8,218 nucleotides of DNA. Source: Candidatus Poribacteria bacterium (GTDB lineage Bacteria > Poribacteria > WGA-4E > WGA-3G). The stretch lies in assembly GCA_028818995.1 (NCBI GenBank), contig JAPPMR010000270.1, forward strand, positions 1 to 8,218. The letters run 5' to 3'. Below, in pieces: positions 1 to 6,434 of the stretch. How positions within the stretch are numbered: the first letter of the stretch is position 1; every line of letters begins with the position of its first letter. A program made the translations under genes and the position numbers. Below the pieces are notes generated by a model, which saw only the letters and a list, made by a program, of their open reading frames with translations, ran no database searches and was not told the origin of the DNA.

Positions 1-151
1 GCCACCCCCTATATAACCCCCCTAAATATGTCGGCCACCTAATTTTTTTTATAAGACCGAAGTGAAACCCGACCTACGGTGTAAACTTTCAGTAACACTT
101 ATCAACTGGTAATTCATAAAACTAAATAGCCCTGTTGGGTAGCCTATACCA
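1..151. other. Left-edge intergenic DNA, no gene seen
   Basis: No reading frame with a start and ribosome binding site is visible here. The stretch is AT-rich with a run of eight T at 43-50, but no GC-rich stem precedes it, so I do not call a terminator. It contains one copy of an upstream box (67-91, listed separately) and, near 134-140, a fragment of the TTGGGTAG repeat seen again at 6813. An upstream gene may end outside the window. Confidence 0.5.
67..91 (+). repeat. Upstream box ACCCGACCTAC-N4-TAAACTTTCA, copy 1
   Basis: The two halves (11 and 10 bases) recur with the same 4-base gap at 6679-6703. Both copies lie upstream of a sigma70-type promoter: this one 60 bases before the -35 at 152, the other 8 bases before the -35 at 6712. 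Identity is 21 of 25 bases, with all differences in the gap. It may be a regulatory site, or the right arm of the TCGGGT hairpin repeat, whose left arm is missing here. Confidence 0.5.
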
Positions 152-180
152 TTGACACTTCCATCAGAAACCCATAAAAT
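152..180 (+). promoter_or_regulatory. Sigma70-type promoter of the membrane protein gene
   Basis: TTGACA at 152-157 and TAAAAT at 175-180 (five of six consensus bases) are separated by exactly 17 bases. Transcription would start near 187, leaving a leader of about 24 nt before the ATG at 211. Confidence 0.75.
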
Positions 181-210
181 ATAAACCAACCCGCCTGAAT
201 TGGGGAGAAT

Positions 211-1167
211 ATGTCAATAGAAAATAACACTGATACATATACGCACCTTCGCATCATGAATTGGATAGAAATTATAGATAGAGCATTTTATCTTTATCGG
301 AGACATTTTCTACTCTTCATCGGAATCTCTCTCATCTATACTATATTAAGTATCTCTGTAGACGAATTAATCGAGTTTCTCTGGAAAAATAATCCTTACG
401 GACTGATAGAGCAACTTATCAGTTCTCTACTGTCTCAATTAGCGATCGGTATATTGATTATCGCGGCAACTGAAACCTATTTCCAAAGACACATCACAAT
501 TAGAGATTCCTTTCAACGTTTCAAAAACATACATCCTCGCTATCTCTTTAGTGTATTTATCTATTTGATCCCATCATTATTCCCACTACTTAGCATCCCT
601 TTATCACTCCGATTACTTATCAGAGGAGATATGTTTGCAATATCATTTCCTCCACCGGGAACAATATTCTCTGTGTATCTGCTAACTTATAGTGTGACTA
701 CTTATTTTGAAATTACTTGGCAAGTCTACGTGCCTGTCATCGTCGTTGAGGGTGGCATGAAACCCAAACCGCTGCGTCGAAGTCGTGAACTCATCAGAAA
801 ATCATGGTGGCGCGTGTTCGGCACAATCCATACACTCAGCATACTTCTGCGGGCAATTGGCCTCATCTTCGTTGTCTCTTTTGTGCTATTGTTGGGCATG
901 TTCGGACTTATGGGTGATGCGCCCGTGTGGGACATCGTAGAATATGTGCTGAGGTCATCTGTTGGATTTTTCAGTGGCAAGCCGCCACCTTTCGAGTTAG
1001 GGTCAACGACTCACATAATTCTCATATCCTTGCGTATCGTAGCAGCAGTTCTTACCAAACCTTTATTCGCAATCGCTATCATGCTTATCTATTTTAACCA
1101 GCGTGTACGACGTGAAGGATTTGATATTGAAATGAAAATATCACAGGATGACGTGCTACGCCAGTGA
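211..1167 (+). CDS. Multi-pass membrane protein, GPDP-membrane-domain/DUF-like
   Basis: This 318-residue integral inner-membrane protein has about six hydrophobic segments, near residues 32-50, 68-88, 111-137, 152-178, 205-231 and 267-294. It resembles the loosely defined family annotated as glycerophosphoryl diester phosphodiesterase membrane-domain or related DUF proteins. The shared signs are an N-terminal W-x-E-I-I-D-R-A-F-x-L-Y-R-R-H-F segment (18-33), a charged cytoplasmic loop VEGG..P.PLRRSRELIR.SWWRV (179-202), and a C-terminal IYFNQRVRREGFDIE segment (293-307). No phosphodiesterase catalytic domain is present, so no enzymatic activity should be inferred; members may act in membrane organisation or transport, but the function is unknown. 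The ATG at 211 is preceded by GGGGAG at 202-207, three bases upstream (slightly tight spacing), and by a good promoter. The gene is monocistronic and converges on the WD40 gene. Arg codons are more often AGA in the first half than in the second, a mild compositional drift. Confidence 0.8.
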   Translation: MSIENNTDTYTHLRIMNWIEIIDRAFYLYRRHFLLFIGISLIYTILSISVDELIEFLWKNNPYGLIEQLISSLLSQLAIGILIIAATETYFQRHITIRDSFQRFKNIHPRYLFSVFIYLIPSLFPLLSIPLSLRLLIRGDMFAISFPPPGTIFSVYLLTYSVTTYFEITWQVYVPVIVVEGGMKPKPLRRSRELIRKSWWRVFGTIHTLSILLRAIGLIFVVSFVLLLGMFGLMGDAPVWDIVEYVLRSSVGFFSGKPPPFELGSTTHIILISLRIVAAVLTKPLFAIAIMLIYFNQRVRREGFDIEMKISQDDVLRQ

Positions 1168-1176
1168 CATAGTTTT

Positions 1177-1206
1177 GCGGTTCGCCACCCTGGTAGGCGC
1201 GTTTTG
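1177..1206 (+). repeat. 30-bp direct repeat GCGGTTCGCCACC..GTAGGCGCGTTTTG, copy 1
   Basis: This segment matches 7958-7986 almost exactly (one base gap and one substitution around CCCTGG versus CCTTG). It starts 10 bases after the stop codon of the membrane protein gene and runs into the left arm of the GGCGCG hairpin. Copy 2 lies in the right intergenic region and its hairpin is cut off at the centre. Confidence 0.7.
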
Positions 1207-1216
1207 GAAACGCGCC
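1196..1216 (+). repeat. GGCGCG palindromic repeat, centre TGG
   Basis: GGCGCGTTT and AAACGCGCC are 9-base arms around a TGG centre. The centre gives the otherwise symmetric repeat an orientation. The hairpin follows the membrane protein stop codon by 28 bases, and six T occur at 1226-1231, nine bases after the stem, so weak terminator function is possible. An exact inverted copy lies at 1389-1409. Confidence 0.85.
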
Positions 1217-1388
1217 GTTTGCACATTTTTTGGACATTCTATAGGCAGTGAATGCCTAAAGACGAATGCGCTTTTGGCAGGCTGCAGGTTTCTAACCCCG
1301 ATATTTGAGATTGCTGATTTTCTTGTTGGAGGGGTTTCTAACCCCGAAACGTCAATATATCGCGCTACAAAGTGCTCCAACAAGAAAA
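1217..1388. repeat. Composite intergenic repeat block between convergent genes
   Basis: This non-coding block sits between two oppositely oriented GGCGCG hairpins. It contains TAGGCA/TGCCTA arms at 1242-1247 and 1253-1258. GGTTTCTAACC occurs near 1288. A GGGGTT-TCT-AACCCC hairpin lies at 1331-1345. A perfect 13-base inverted pair links 1318-1330 (TTTTCTTGTTGGA) with 1376-1388. The TTGTTGGAGGGGTTT string is shared with 5271-5285. The whole block looks assembled from nested small inverted repeats; frames running through it on either strand are not credible genes. Confidence 0.7.
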
Positions 1389-1409
1389 GGCGCGTTTCCA
1401 AAACGCGCC
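1379..1409 (-). terminator. Probable intrinsic terminator of the WD40 gene
   Basis: Read on the minus strand, the GGCGCGTTT-TGG-AAACGCGCC hairpin (1409-1389) begins 19 bases after the WD40 stop codon and is followed at once by TTTTCTTGTT (1388-1379). A strong stem plus a T-rich tract fits a Rho-independent terminator. The same hairpin is a member of the dispersed palindrome family, so this copy may have been adopted for termination. Confidence 0.5.
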
Positions 1410-1428
1410 TACTTTAGCAGGGAGTATG

Positions 1429-3648
1429 TCAAGGGTGGGCAAGATCCCATATTAGAATCGTTCCATCAGCGCTCGCACTGACAAGCGTTTGACCATCAGC
1501 ACTAAAGAAAATGTGTGATACCCTTAGACTATGTCCGCGAAGCATTTTCTTTTTCGCACCGGTGGCAGTTTCCCAGAGGTAAATATCGCCCAACTTCATG
1601 CCACTTGCGAGCGTCTGTCCATCGGGACTGAAAGCAAGCGCCGAGGCGGTTATGGCATCGTATTTGTGCTGACTTTCTGCCCAGCTTGGATCCTTGACAA
1701 CTCTACTGCTGCCTGTTTCTACATCCCATAGAAGTATCGGTTTCTCTCTCATTATACTTCTACTTCCACTTGCGAGCGTGCGACCATCAGGACTGAAAGC
1801 AAGATACTTAATTTCATCAATATGTCCAACGAGGGTGCGGATATGCTCGCCTGTCGCTACATCCCGAAGCACAATGTTCCTGTCCATTTTCGGTGTCGTC
1901 TCATGAGACAGCGTCTTAAAAACAATTGCAACCACGCGTCCATCCGGACTAAACCGTGCCACAATAATATCTGTGTTTCCTAATTCTGTGATATTGTAAT
2001 CGCCTGTATCCAAATTCCACACAAAAAGATTCGGATCAAAGAATCTTCCGATACCCGCGAGCATTTCCTTGTCAAAATATATGTCTGCTGAGCCCTTAAA
2101 ATCTTCTTGATCTTTTAGCTCCAAGGTTCGCTGTATGCCTCCCGTATTTGCGTCATAGAACTGGATAACATATTTGCTTCTACCCGACGACCCCCAACTT
2201 GCAAGCATTTGACTATCGCGACTAAATGCCACGCCCGAAAGGTGTTTCCTGGGCCCCTTAAGTTTACTGTGTTCACCGGTGTTGACATCCCAAAGATGGA
2301 TAGTCCTTTTAAACATTGAACGACTTGCAAGTTTGTTGCCATCTGGGCTTAAAACGGTGTTCCAAGCACTTATCTCATGTTCTGCGAAGCTTTTTTCGTG
2401 CTGACCTGTGTTTGCATTCCATAGACGAATAGCACTGCTGCCAATACTAATACTCATAAGCGTCTGTGCATCAGCACTCAGCGACACATTTGGAAAGTAA
2501 CCCCCAGAACCTGCTACTATTTTCTTTAGTTTGCCGGTGTCAACATCCCAAAAACGTAACGTATCGTCATAGCTGGCACTGACGAGCGTTCGGTTATCTG
2601 GACTGAAAGCGACCGTCGTAATAGCGCGCCTATATCCTTTAAGTTTTTTCTTTTGTTTGCCTGTGTTGACATCCCATATATGAATGATGCCATTAACGGA
2701 ACTGGCAATAAAGCTTCCATCTGGGCTGAACACTAAAAACGGAAGCCCATAACTCTGTTTTTCCGTTATTGTCCGCTGCGTTTGCGTATTGACATCCCAT
2801 AAATTGATCTTCCAAATCTGTTCATGTCTTTCATCACTATAATTTGCGATTGCCAATGTTTGTAAATCTGAACTAAAGGATATTAATTCTCCGTATCGTC
2901 CCGAAGGTTCTGCTTTCAGTGTTTTTATCTCTTTTCGTGTTGCAATATCCCAGAAACGAAAGCCGTCATCGTCACTGTCACTTGCAATTGTTTTACCATC
3001 CGAACTGAATGAATTGCGGTGTCCCCCTAAACTCATATAGAAGTCCCGGGTGTTGTTAGCAGTATTGTCAGTCGTCTCATTTTCAACTGCTGATAGCGTA
3101 TTTTTTCGCTGACCCGTTGCTATATCCCACAAGTCGACCATAGAGGAATGAATGACTACCAGTGTGTGTCCATCGGGCATGAAAAAAACAGTATCAACAC
3201 CATAAAAATATTGTCGTCTTGTAAAGGTTTTCTGATGTTCGCCAGTAGCAGTATCCCAAAGCTGCGCCTCACCGTTTCCAGTGCCTACGGCGAGGGTGCT
3301 ACCATCCGCACTAAATGAGATACTATTGATCATACCGGTATGCGCTGCAAGTAGATGCCGCGGTTCTGCGGTCTGTGCATCAAGAATCCAGACACCACTA
3401 CCACTCTCAACGGCTAACAGATTGCCATCAGGTGAATACTGCATCGTACGGATAGTCCCTGAGCCGATACGTGCTTTTGCACCTTCGGGTAAATGCCATT
3501 GCCGATAGTTAAAACGCATGTTGCGTTCCATTTCAAGTGTTTTTTCGTCATCAAGGTGTTTGAGATAATATGTCCCACCGATAACGATGAGCATGACACC
3601 TGTAAATACGCCTATAATAAGTCGGTTGGCATAAATGAATTTCAGCAT
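1429..3648 (-). CDS. Membrane-anchored WD40-repeat (double beta-propeller) protein
   Basis: This 739-residue protein has a single hydrophobic segment at about residues 10-29 after a short basic N-terminus, then a charged linker (30-60), then repeats to the last residue. It is likely anchored in the inner membrane with its propellers outside. I count about 15 WD-type units with the S-x-D-G-x-x-L-A ... W-D-x-x-T-G signature. The first is at about residue 72 (SPDGNLLAV) and the last ends in LIWDLAHP at the C-terminus; some units are degenerate (for example FYDANTGG, LRDVATGE). Fourteen or fifteen units fit two seven-bladed propellers. WD40 propellers are protein-interaction scaffolds; no kinase or other enzymatic domain is attached, and the partner is unknown. 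I chose the ATG at 3646-3648 over a TTG 63 bases upstream because AAGGAG lies eight bases before the ATG and the -10 box lies inside the longer version. It is divergent from the methyltransferase gene. Confidence 0.88.
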   Translation of the reverse strand: MLKFIYANRLIIGVFTGVMLIVIGGTYYLKHLDDEKTLEMERNMRFNYRQWHLPEGAKARIGSGTIRTMQYSPDGNLLAVESGSGVWILDAQTAEPRHLLAAHTGMINSISFSADGSTLAVGTGNGEAQLWDTATGEHQKTFTRRQYFYGVDTVFFMPDGHTLVVIHSSMVDLWDIATGQRKNTLSAVENETTDNTANNTRDFYMSLGGHRNSFSSDGKTIASDSDDDGFRFWDIATRKEIKTLKAEPSGRYGELISFSSDLQTLAIANYSDERHEQIWKINLWDVNTQTQRTITEKQSYGLPFLVFSPDGSFIASSVNGIIHIWDVNTGKQKKKLKGYRRAITTVAFSPDNRTLVSASYDDTLRFWDVDTGKLKKIVAGSGGYFPNVSLSADAQTLMSISIGSSAIRLWNANTGQHEKSFAEHEISAWNTVLSPDGNKLASRSMFKRTIHLWDVNTGEHSKLKGPRKHLSGVAFSRDSQMLASWGSSGRSKYVIQFYDANTGGIQRTLELKDQEDFKGSADIYFDKEMLAGIGRFFDPNLFVWNLDTGDYNITELGNTDIIVARFSPDGRVVAIVFKTLSHETTPKMDRNIVLRDVATGEHIRTLVGHIDEIKYLAFSPDGRTLASGSRSIMREKPILLWDVETGSSRVVKDPSWAESQHKYDAITASALAFSPDGQTLASGMKLGDIYLWETATGAKKKMLRGHSLRVSHIFFSADGQTLVSASADGTILIWDLAHP

Positions 3649-3656
3649 TGTAAAGT

Positions 3657-3662
3657 CTCCTT
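3657..3662 (-). promoter_or_regulatory. Ribosome binding site deciding the WD40 start
   Basis: AAGGAG on the minus strand with eight bases before the ATG at 3648. The alternative TTG start at 3711 has no comparable site and lies upstream of the predicted transcription start. Confidence 0.8.
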
Positions 3663-3676
3663 GTGCGATGGTTAAG

Positions 3677-3705
3677 ATAATAGCACATCTAAGGCAGAAA
3701 CTCAA
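3677..3705 (-). promoter_or_regulatory. Sigma70-type promoter of the WD40 gene
   Basis: On the minus strand, TTGAGT (3705-3700) is followed after 17 bases by TATTAT (3682-3677). TGC directly before the -10 makes an extended -10 element. Transcription would start near 3670, giving a leader of about 22 nt. Confidence 0.7.
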
Positions 3706-3717
3706 AGGCAATTGGCA

Positions 3718-3744
3718 GTAGGTGCGTTTCCAAAACGCACCTAC
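3718..3744 (-). repeat. GGTGCG palindromic repeat with 12-base arms, centre CCA
   Basis: GTAGGTGCGTTT and AAACGCACCTAC pair perfectly around CCA. Compared with the GGCGCG copies, the third stem position is T and its partner is A, a paired change that preserves the stem. It lies between the two divergent promoters, 13 bases upstream of the WD40 -35. Confidence 0.85.
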
Positions 3745-3755
3745 CAGGGTGTGAT

Positions 3756-3776
3756 GACGCGTTTTGTAAACGCGCC
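3756..3776 (+). repeat. Palindromic repeat GACGCGTTT-TGT-AAACGCGCC
   Basis: Same family with a TGT centre and one mismatch at the second stem position (A opposite C), leaving a clean 7-base inner stem. It is 11 bases from the 3718 copy and in the opposite orientation, between the divergent WD40 and methyltransferase promoters. Confidence 0.8.
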
Positions 3777-3813
3777 TAACGCTGACGGCTGATGGCTATT
3801 CAGAGAAACGCAC

Positions 3814-3842
3814 TTGACACATAGCAACAAACATTGCATAAT
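3814..3842 (+). promoter_or_regulatory. Near-consensus promoter of the methyltransferase gene
   Basis: A perfect TTGACA at 3814-3819 and CATAAT at 3837-3842 are separated by exactly 17 bases. Transcription would start near 3848, leaving about 27 nt before the ATG at 3876. This excludes the more upstream TTG (3834) and ATG (3843) as translation starts from this promoter. Confidence 0.8.
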
Positions 3843-3862
3843 ATGCGCAAACGCTATCACAC

Positions 3863-3869
3863 TGAGGAG
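3863..3869 (+). promoter_or_regulatory. Ribosome binding site deciding the methyltransferase start
   Basis: TGAGGAG ends six bases before the ATG at 3876. For the in-frame ATG at 3870 the site would abut the start codon, so 3876 is preferred. Confidence 0.75.
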
Positions 3870-3875
3870 ATGAGC

Positions 3876-5150
3876 ATGAACGTAGACAACCGATCACTTT
3901 TTGTTGCGGATAACCTTGATGTCATGCGTGGTATCAACTCCGAATGTATAGACCTTATCTATCTCGACCCGCCCTTCAAATCTGGTAAAAAATGGAAAGC
4001 CCCCATCGGTTCGCCCGCCGAAGGTGCAGAGTTCAAAGACATCTGGGAAGACGAGGATATCAAACACGAATGGCACGGACAGATAGCCGAAAAACACGAG
4101 GAACTCTACCAAATCATTCAAGCGTCCGAACGCATCTACGACAAATCTATGAAAATATATCTGATGGCGATGACGGTGCGTCTGTTTGAAATGCACCGTA
4201 TCCTCAAACCCACAGGGAGCGTCTATCTACACTGCGATCCCACCGCCAGCCATTATCTGAAAATGGTGATGGATGATGTGTTCGGAAAGGACAACTTTCG
4301 GAATGAGATTATATGGGGATATGCAGATAGAGGGAGAGCACCGACAGGTCAATATCCAAGAAAGCACGATACCATTTTATTCTACACGCGAACGCCTAAA
4401 AATGTGTTCAATAGACAGTATTTAGCACTATCAGACCACGAAATAGAGGAGAAATATCCACATACCGACGAGAATGGCAGGTTTTATTGGCATTCCAAAA
4501 AGCAGAACAGAAAAGCATACTACAACGGGCAGGGAAAAAATGTGTTATCGCATTGGACAGATATTTCAATCATAAATCAGATAGCAAAGGAGCGGACGGG
4601 GTATCCAACGCAGAAGCCCCTTGCGCTCCTCAAACGTATTATTGAAGCATCTACCAATGAAGGCGACATCGTGCTTGACCCATTCTGCGGATGTGCTACT
4701 GCTTGTGTGGCAGCAGAACAACTTAATCGGCAGTGGGTAGGGATAGATATATCGCCGTCAGCGGAGGACATCACAAAGTTGCGTTTGGATGCTGAGACAG
4801 AGCAGGTTCGTTTAACTGACTCCAATCCTTCAGAAAAGATGACTGTCCGAACCGAACCCCCGAAGCGAACAGATGATATGCGAGACGCAATTCAGATACG
4901 TCTACCCCGTGCCGAAGCACATAAACACACATTATATGGACAACAGGAAGGCAGATGCAACGGGTGTCAAGTGTTGTTCCCATTCCGCAACATGACCGTT
5001 GATCATATCGTTTCGCAAAAATACGGTGGCACCGACCGTATTGAAAATCTTCAACTCCTCTGTAACGCCTGCAACACTGCTAAAGGCACCGGCACACAGG
5101 AAGAATTGATAGAGAGACTCAGAGAAAATGGTATCATTCAGGCAGCATAA
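3876..5150 (+). CDS. DNA adenine-type methyltransferase fused to HNH nuclease
   Basis: This 424-residue cytoplasmic enzyme has two parts. Residues 1-310 are a beta-class amino-methyltransferase (order IV - target recognition - X - I). Motif IV is DLIYLDPPF (26-34) and KPTGSVYLHCD lies at 111-121. The putative target-recognition segment is about 145-235. A motif X-like TGYPTQKP (241-248) leads to the SAM-binding motif LDPFCGCAT (267-275), where the usual GSGT is GCAT, and the acidic D291 of VGIDI. Residues 355-405 form an HNH finger: C361-x2-C364, D376-H377-I, N391, C396-x2-C399-N400, K403. All expected metal and catalytic positions appear intact. DPPF suggests N6-adenine (or N4-cytosine) methylation; the HNH domain suggests DNA cleavage. 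No separate restriction or specificity gene is adjacent, so it stands alone. I recall this two-domain layout in other bacterial genomes, usually annotated only as methyltransferase. It could be a one-chain restriction-modification enzyme or a solitary methylase with a DNA-binding finger. Confidence 0.9.
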   Translation: MNVDNRSLFVADNLDVMRGINSECIDLIYLDPPFKSGKKWKAPIGSPAEGAEFKDIWEDEDIKHEWHGQIAEKHEELYQIIQASERIYDKSMKIYLMAMTVRLFEMHRILKPTGSVYLHCDPTASHYLKMVMDDVFGKDNFRNEIIWGYADRGRAPTGQYPRKHDTILFYTRTPKNVFNRQYLALSDHEIEEKYPHTDENGRFYWHSKKQNRKAYYNGQGKNVLSHWTDISIINQIAKERTGYPTQKPLALLKRIIEASTNEGDIVLDPFCGCATACVAAEQLNRQWVGIDISPSAEDITKLRLDAETEQVRLTDSNPSEKMTVRTEPPKRTDDMRDAIQIRLPRAEAHKHTLYGQQEGRCNGCQVLFPFRNMTVDHIVSQKYGGTDRIENLQLLCNACNTAKGTGTQEELIERLRENGIIQAA

Positions 5151-5185
5151 GTCTTGTAGGTCCAAATCAACGCTATGAATCATGT

Positions 5186-5206
5186 AGCATGCCAAAAGCG
5201 CATGCT
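5186..5206 (+). repeat. Inverted repeat AGCATGC-N7-GCATGCT
   Basis: Perfect 7-base arms with a 7-base loop, 35 bases after the methyltransferase stop codon. No T-tract follows, so intrinsic termination is not clearly supported; it may act in 3' end stabilisation or simply be another small palindromic repeat. Confidence 0.6.
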
Positions 5207-5270
5207 GCTAATGGCATTCAGCGGGTAGAGCGTGCGAAACCTATAGGCGTCAATTTAAGGATATATCCTA

Positions 5271-5294
5271 TTGTTGGAGGGGTTTAAAACCCCG
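5271..5294 (+). repeat. TTGTTGGA-GGGGTTT hairpin repeat, copy 2
   Basis: GGGGTTT and AAACCCC (5279-5293) pair around a single A. The preceding TTGTTGGA is shared with the copy at 1323-1345, where the core is GGGGTT-TCT-AACCCC. The conserved flank shows that the two are copies of one repeat and not chance palindromes. Confidence 0.75.
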
Positions 5295-5359
5295 ATTTAA
5301 CTATTTAAACCTCAAAATATCTGATTGATTTATTGTTGAACCGATGGTAAGATTTTCCC

Positions 5360-5387
5360 ATTACACATTGATCTAAATGGATATAAT
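5360..5387 (+). promoter_or_regulatory. Promoter of the PD40/TolB-like gene
   Basis: A perfect TATAAT at 5382-5387 is preceded after 16 bases by ATTACA (5360-5365, four of six consensus bases). Transcription would start near 5394, giving a leader of about 27 nt. Confidence 0.6.
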
Positions 5388-5420
5388 GACTATATCAAGC
5401 ATTCTCGGAGTGATAACCCG

Positions 5421-6386
5421 ATGAGACACTTTTTCAAATTGATCTTTTGCCTTCTGATCTTCCTTTTTCCAATCGTTACATACACCAAACCCACTGGCGA
5501 GATTATCTTTAATCACCCATTAGACTTTTGGGAAGTATGGATAGGCGACGTACAGAAAGGATATAACGCACGTCGACTTTACAGACAGAAACTTTCTATT
5601 TATGAATTATCTGTCCAAAAAAACGGTGTCTACTTCACCACCGTCGCCCTGAGAGTCATTGATGGTGGACGAAAGTTCACACAGGATGCCTACCTATGGA
5701 ATAGGGAACGACTCTTCGCCAGTCCTAAAAACCTAACGCGTGGCTGGTATGGGAGAGTGATTGATGTCTCCATCTCTCGCCAAGGAGATGTTGTTTTCGT
5801 GACCGCTCCAAAGGAAGGGAGGGGATTCTTTGCACGAGGAATCTATCTCATTCCGTATCGAGAGTTAAAGGAAGCACACCCACGAATTGTCCTGTTAAAG
5901 GGTGTTGAGGCACAGAATGTAGACTGGTCACCTAACGGAAAGACTGTTGCCTACAGCACAGACAAAGGTGTTTACATTCTTGATGTCGTTACCAGAAATG
6001 CGACAAGAATCATTGAAGATGGCACCTATCCTGTGTTTGCACCACACGGTAAACGCATCGCGTTTGTGACGACAACAATACCAGCGAAAATTGGTGTGCT
6101 ATCGCTTAGAGGACCTCGTCGCTTGAAATATCTTGATATTGTACGTATTGCGCCACCTCGTAATATGACCTGGTCTCCCGATGGACAATATATTGCCTAT
6201 ACAGAATATGGTCGTCATCCCACATATAATAATTACGCCATGCAGGTTGCAAACGGGACCACCGAACGGATTTTGGAAGTTTATGCTGGCGGTGTGCCTA
6301 CGTTTGAATGGACACATACCGACCAGCCGTTTGCTGTTGAACCCACTAACAAACTGACCACACGCTGGGGACAACTCAAAAGATAA
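5421..6386 (+). CDS. Secreted PD40/TolB-like beta-propeller protein
   Basis: This 321-residue protein has an N-terminal signal peptide: a basic MRHFFK start and a hydrophobic core to about residue 20, with cleavage possible around 20-22. No lipobox is seen. At least three PD40-type blades are recognisable: VDWSPNGKTVAYS (167-179), VFAPHGKRIAFV (205-216) and MTWSPDGQYIAYT (249-261). A weaker one lies at 113-128 (VIDVSISRQGDVVFVT), and the N-terminal part (26-110) is probably more degenerate blades. TolB-type propellers bind other envelope proteins; neither a catalytic site nor Tol-Pal partner genes are present. The last 16 residues, VEPTNKLTTRWGQLKR, closely match the end of the LamG protein encoded next. 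The ATG at 5421 has GGAG at 5407-5410, ten bases upstream. The gene is probably exported to the periplasm, surface or outside; the role is unknown. Confidence 0.75.
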   Translation: MRHFFKLIFCLLIFLFPIVTYTKPTGEIIFNHPLDFWEVWIGDVQKGYNARRLYRQKLSIYELSVQKNGVYFTTVALRVIDGGRKFTQDAYLWNRERLFASPKNLTRGWYGRVIDVSISRQGDVVFVTAPKEGRGFFARGIYLIPYRELKEAHPRIVLLKGVEAQNVDWSPNGKTVAYSTDKGVYILDVVTRNATRIIEDGTYPVFAPHGKRIAFVTTTIPAKIGVLSLRGPRRLKYLDIVRIAPPRNMTWSPDGQYIAYTEYGRHPTYNNYAMQVANGTTERILEVYAGGVPTFEWTHTDQPFAVEPTNKLTTRWGQLKR

Positions 6387-6406
6387 CCTCATACAGTTTT
6401 GTGAGA

Positions 6407-6434
6407 TGGGTAGATCAACGCAAAACCCGACATC
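6407..6434 (+). repeat. TGGGTAGA..CGCAAAACCCRACATC repeat, copy 1
   Basis: This 28-base stretch matches 6815-6843 apart from the short centre (TCAA versus ACGTT) and one G/A change. Here the stem is decayed to GGGT/ACCC. It begins 20 bases after the stop codon of the PD40 gene and abuts the terminal inverted repeat at 6435. Confidence 0.65.

Larger units (their letters stand above)
5151..5359. other. Intergenic region, repeats only
   Basis: No gene is seen. The stretch holds the AGCATGC hairpin (5186-5206), a diverged relative of the TGGGTAGA repeat at 5223-5241 (GGGTAGAGCGTGCGAAACC), and the GGGGTTT hairpin at 5271-5294. It ends in the AT-rich promoter region of the next gene. Confidence 0.6.

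Noticed and set aside
43..50. Run of eight T as a terminator of an upstream gene
   Set aside because: No GC-rich stem lies immediately upstream.
211..1167. Glycerophosphodiester phosphodiesterase enzyme
   Set aside because: Only the membrane-type segment resembles that annotation; no catalytic domain is encoded.
1148..1417. Overlapping open frames on both strands between the membrane protein and WD40 genes
   Set aside because: They run straight through nested palindromic repeats, have no convincing ribosome binding site and encode repeat-derived sequence.
3649..3711. N-terminal extension of the WD40 protein from a TTG codon
   Set aside because: The extension would include the -10 box and the AAGGAG site; the ATG at 3648 is well supported.
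3834..3875. Earlier TTG (3834) or ATG (3843, 3870) starts for the methyltransferase
   Set aside because: The first two lie before the predicted transcription start, and 3870 abuts the ribosome binding site; 3876 has ideal spacing.
5421..6386. True TolB of a Tol-Pal system
   Set aside because: PD40-like blades are present, but no tolA, tolQ, tolR or pal neighbours are seen and the N-terminal TolB domain is not recognisable.
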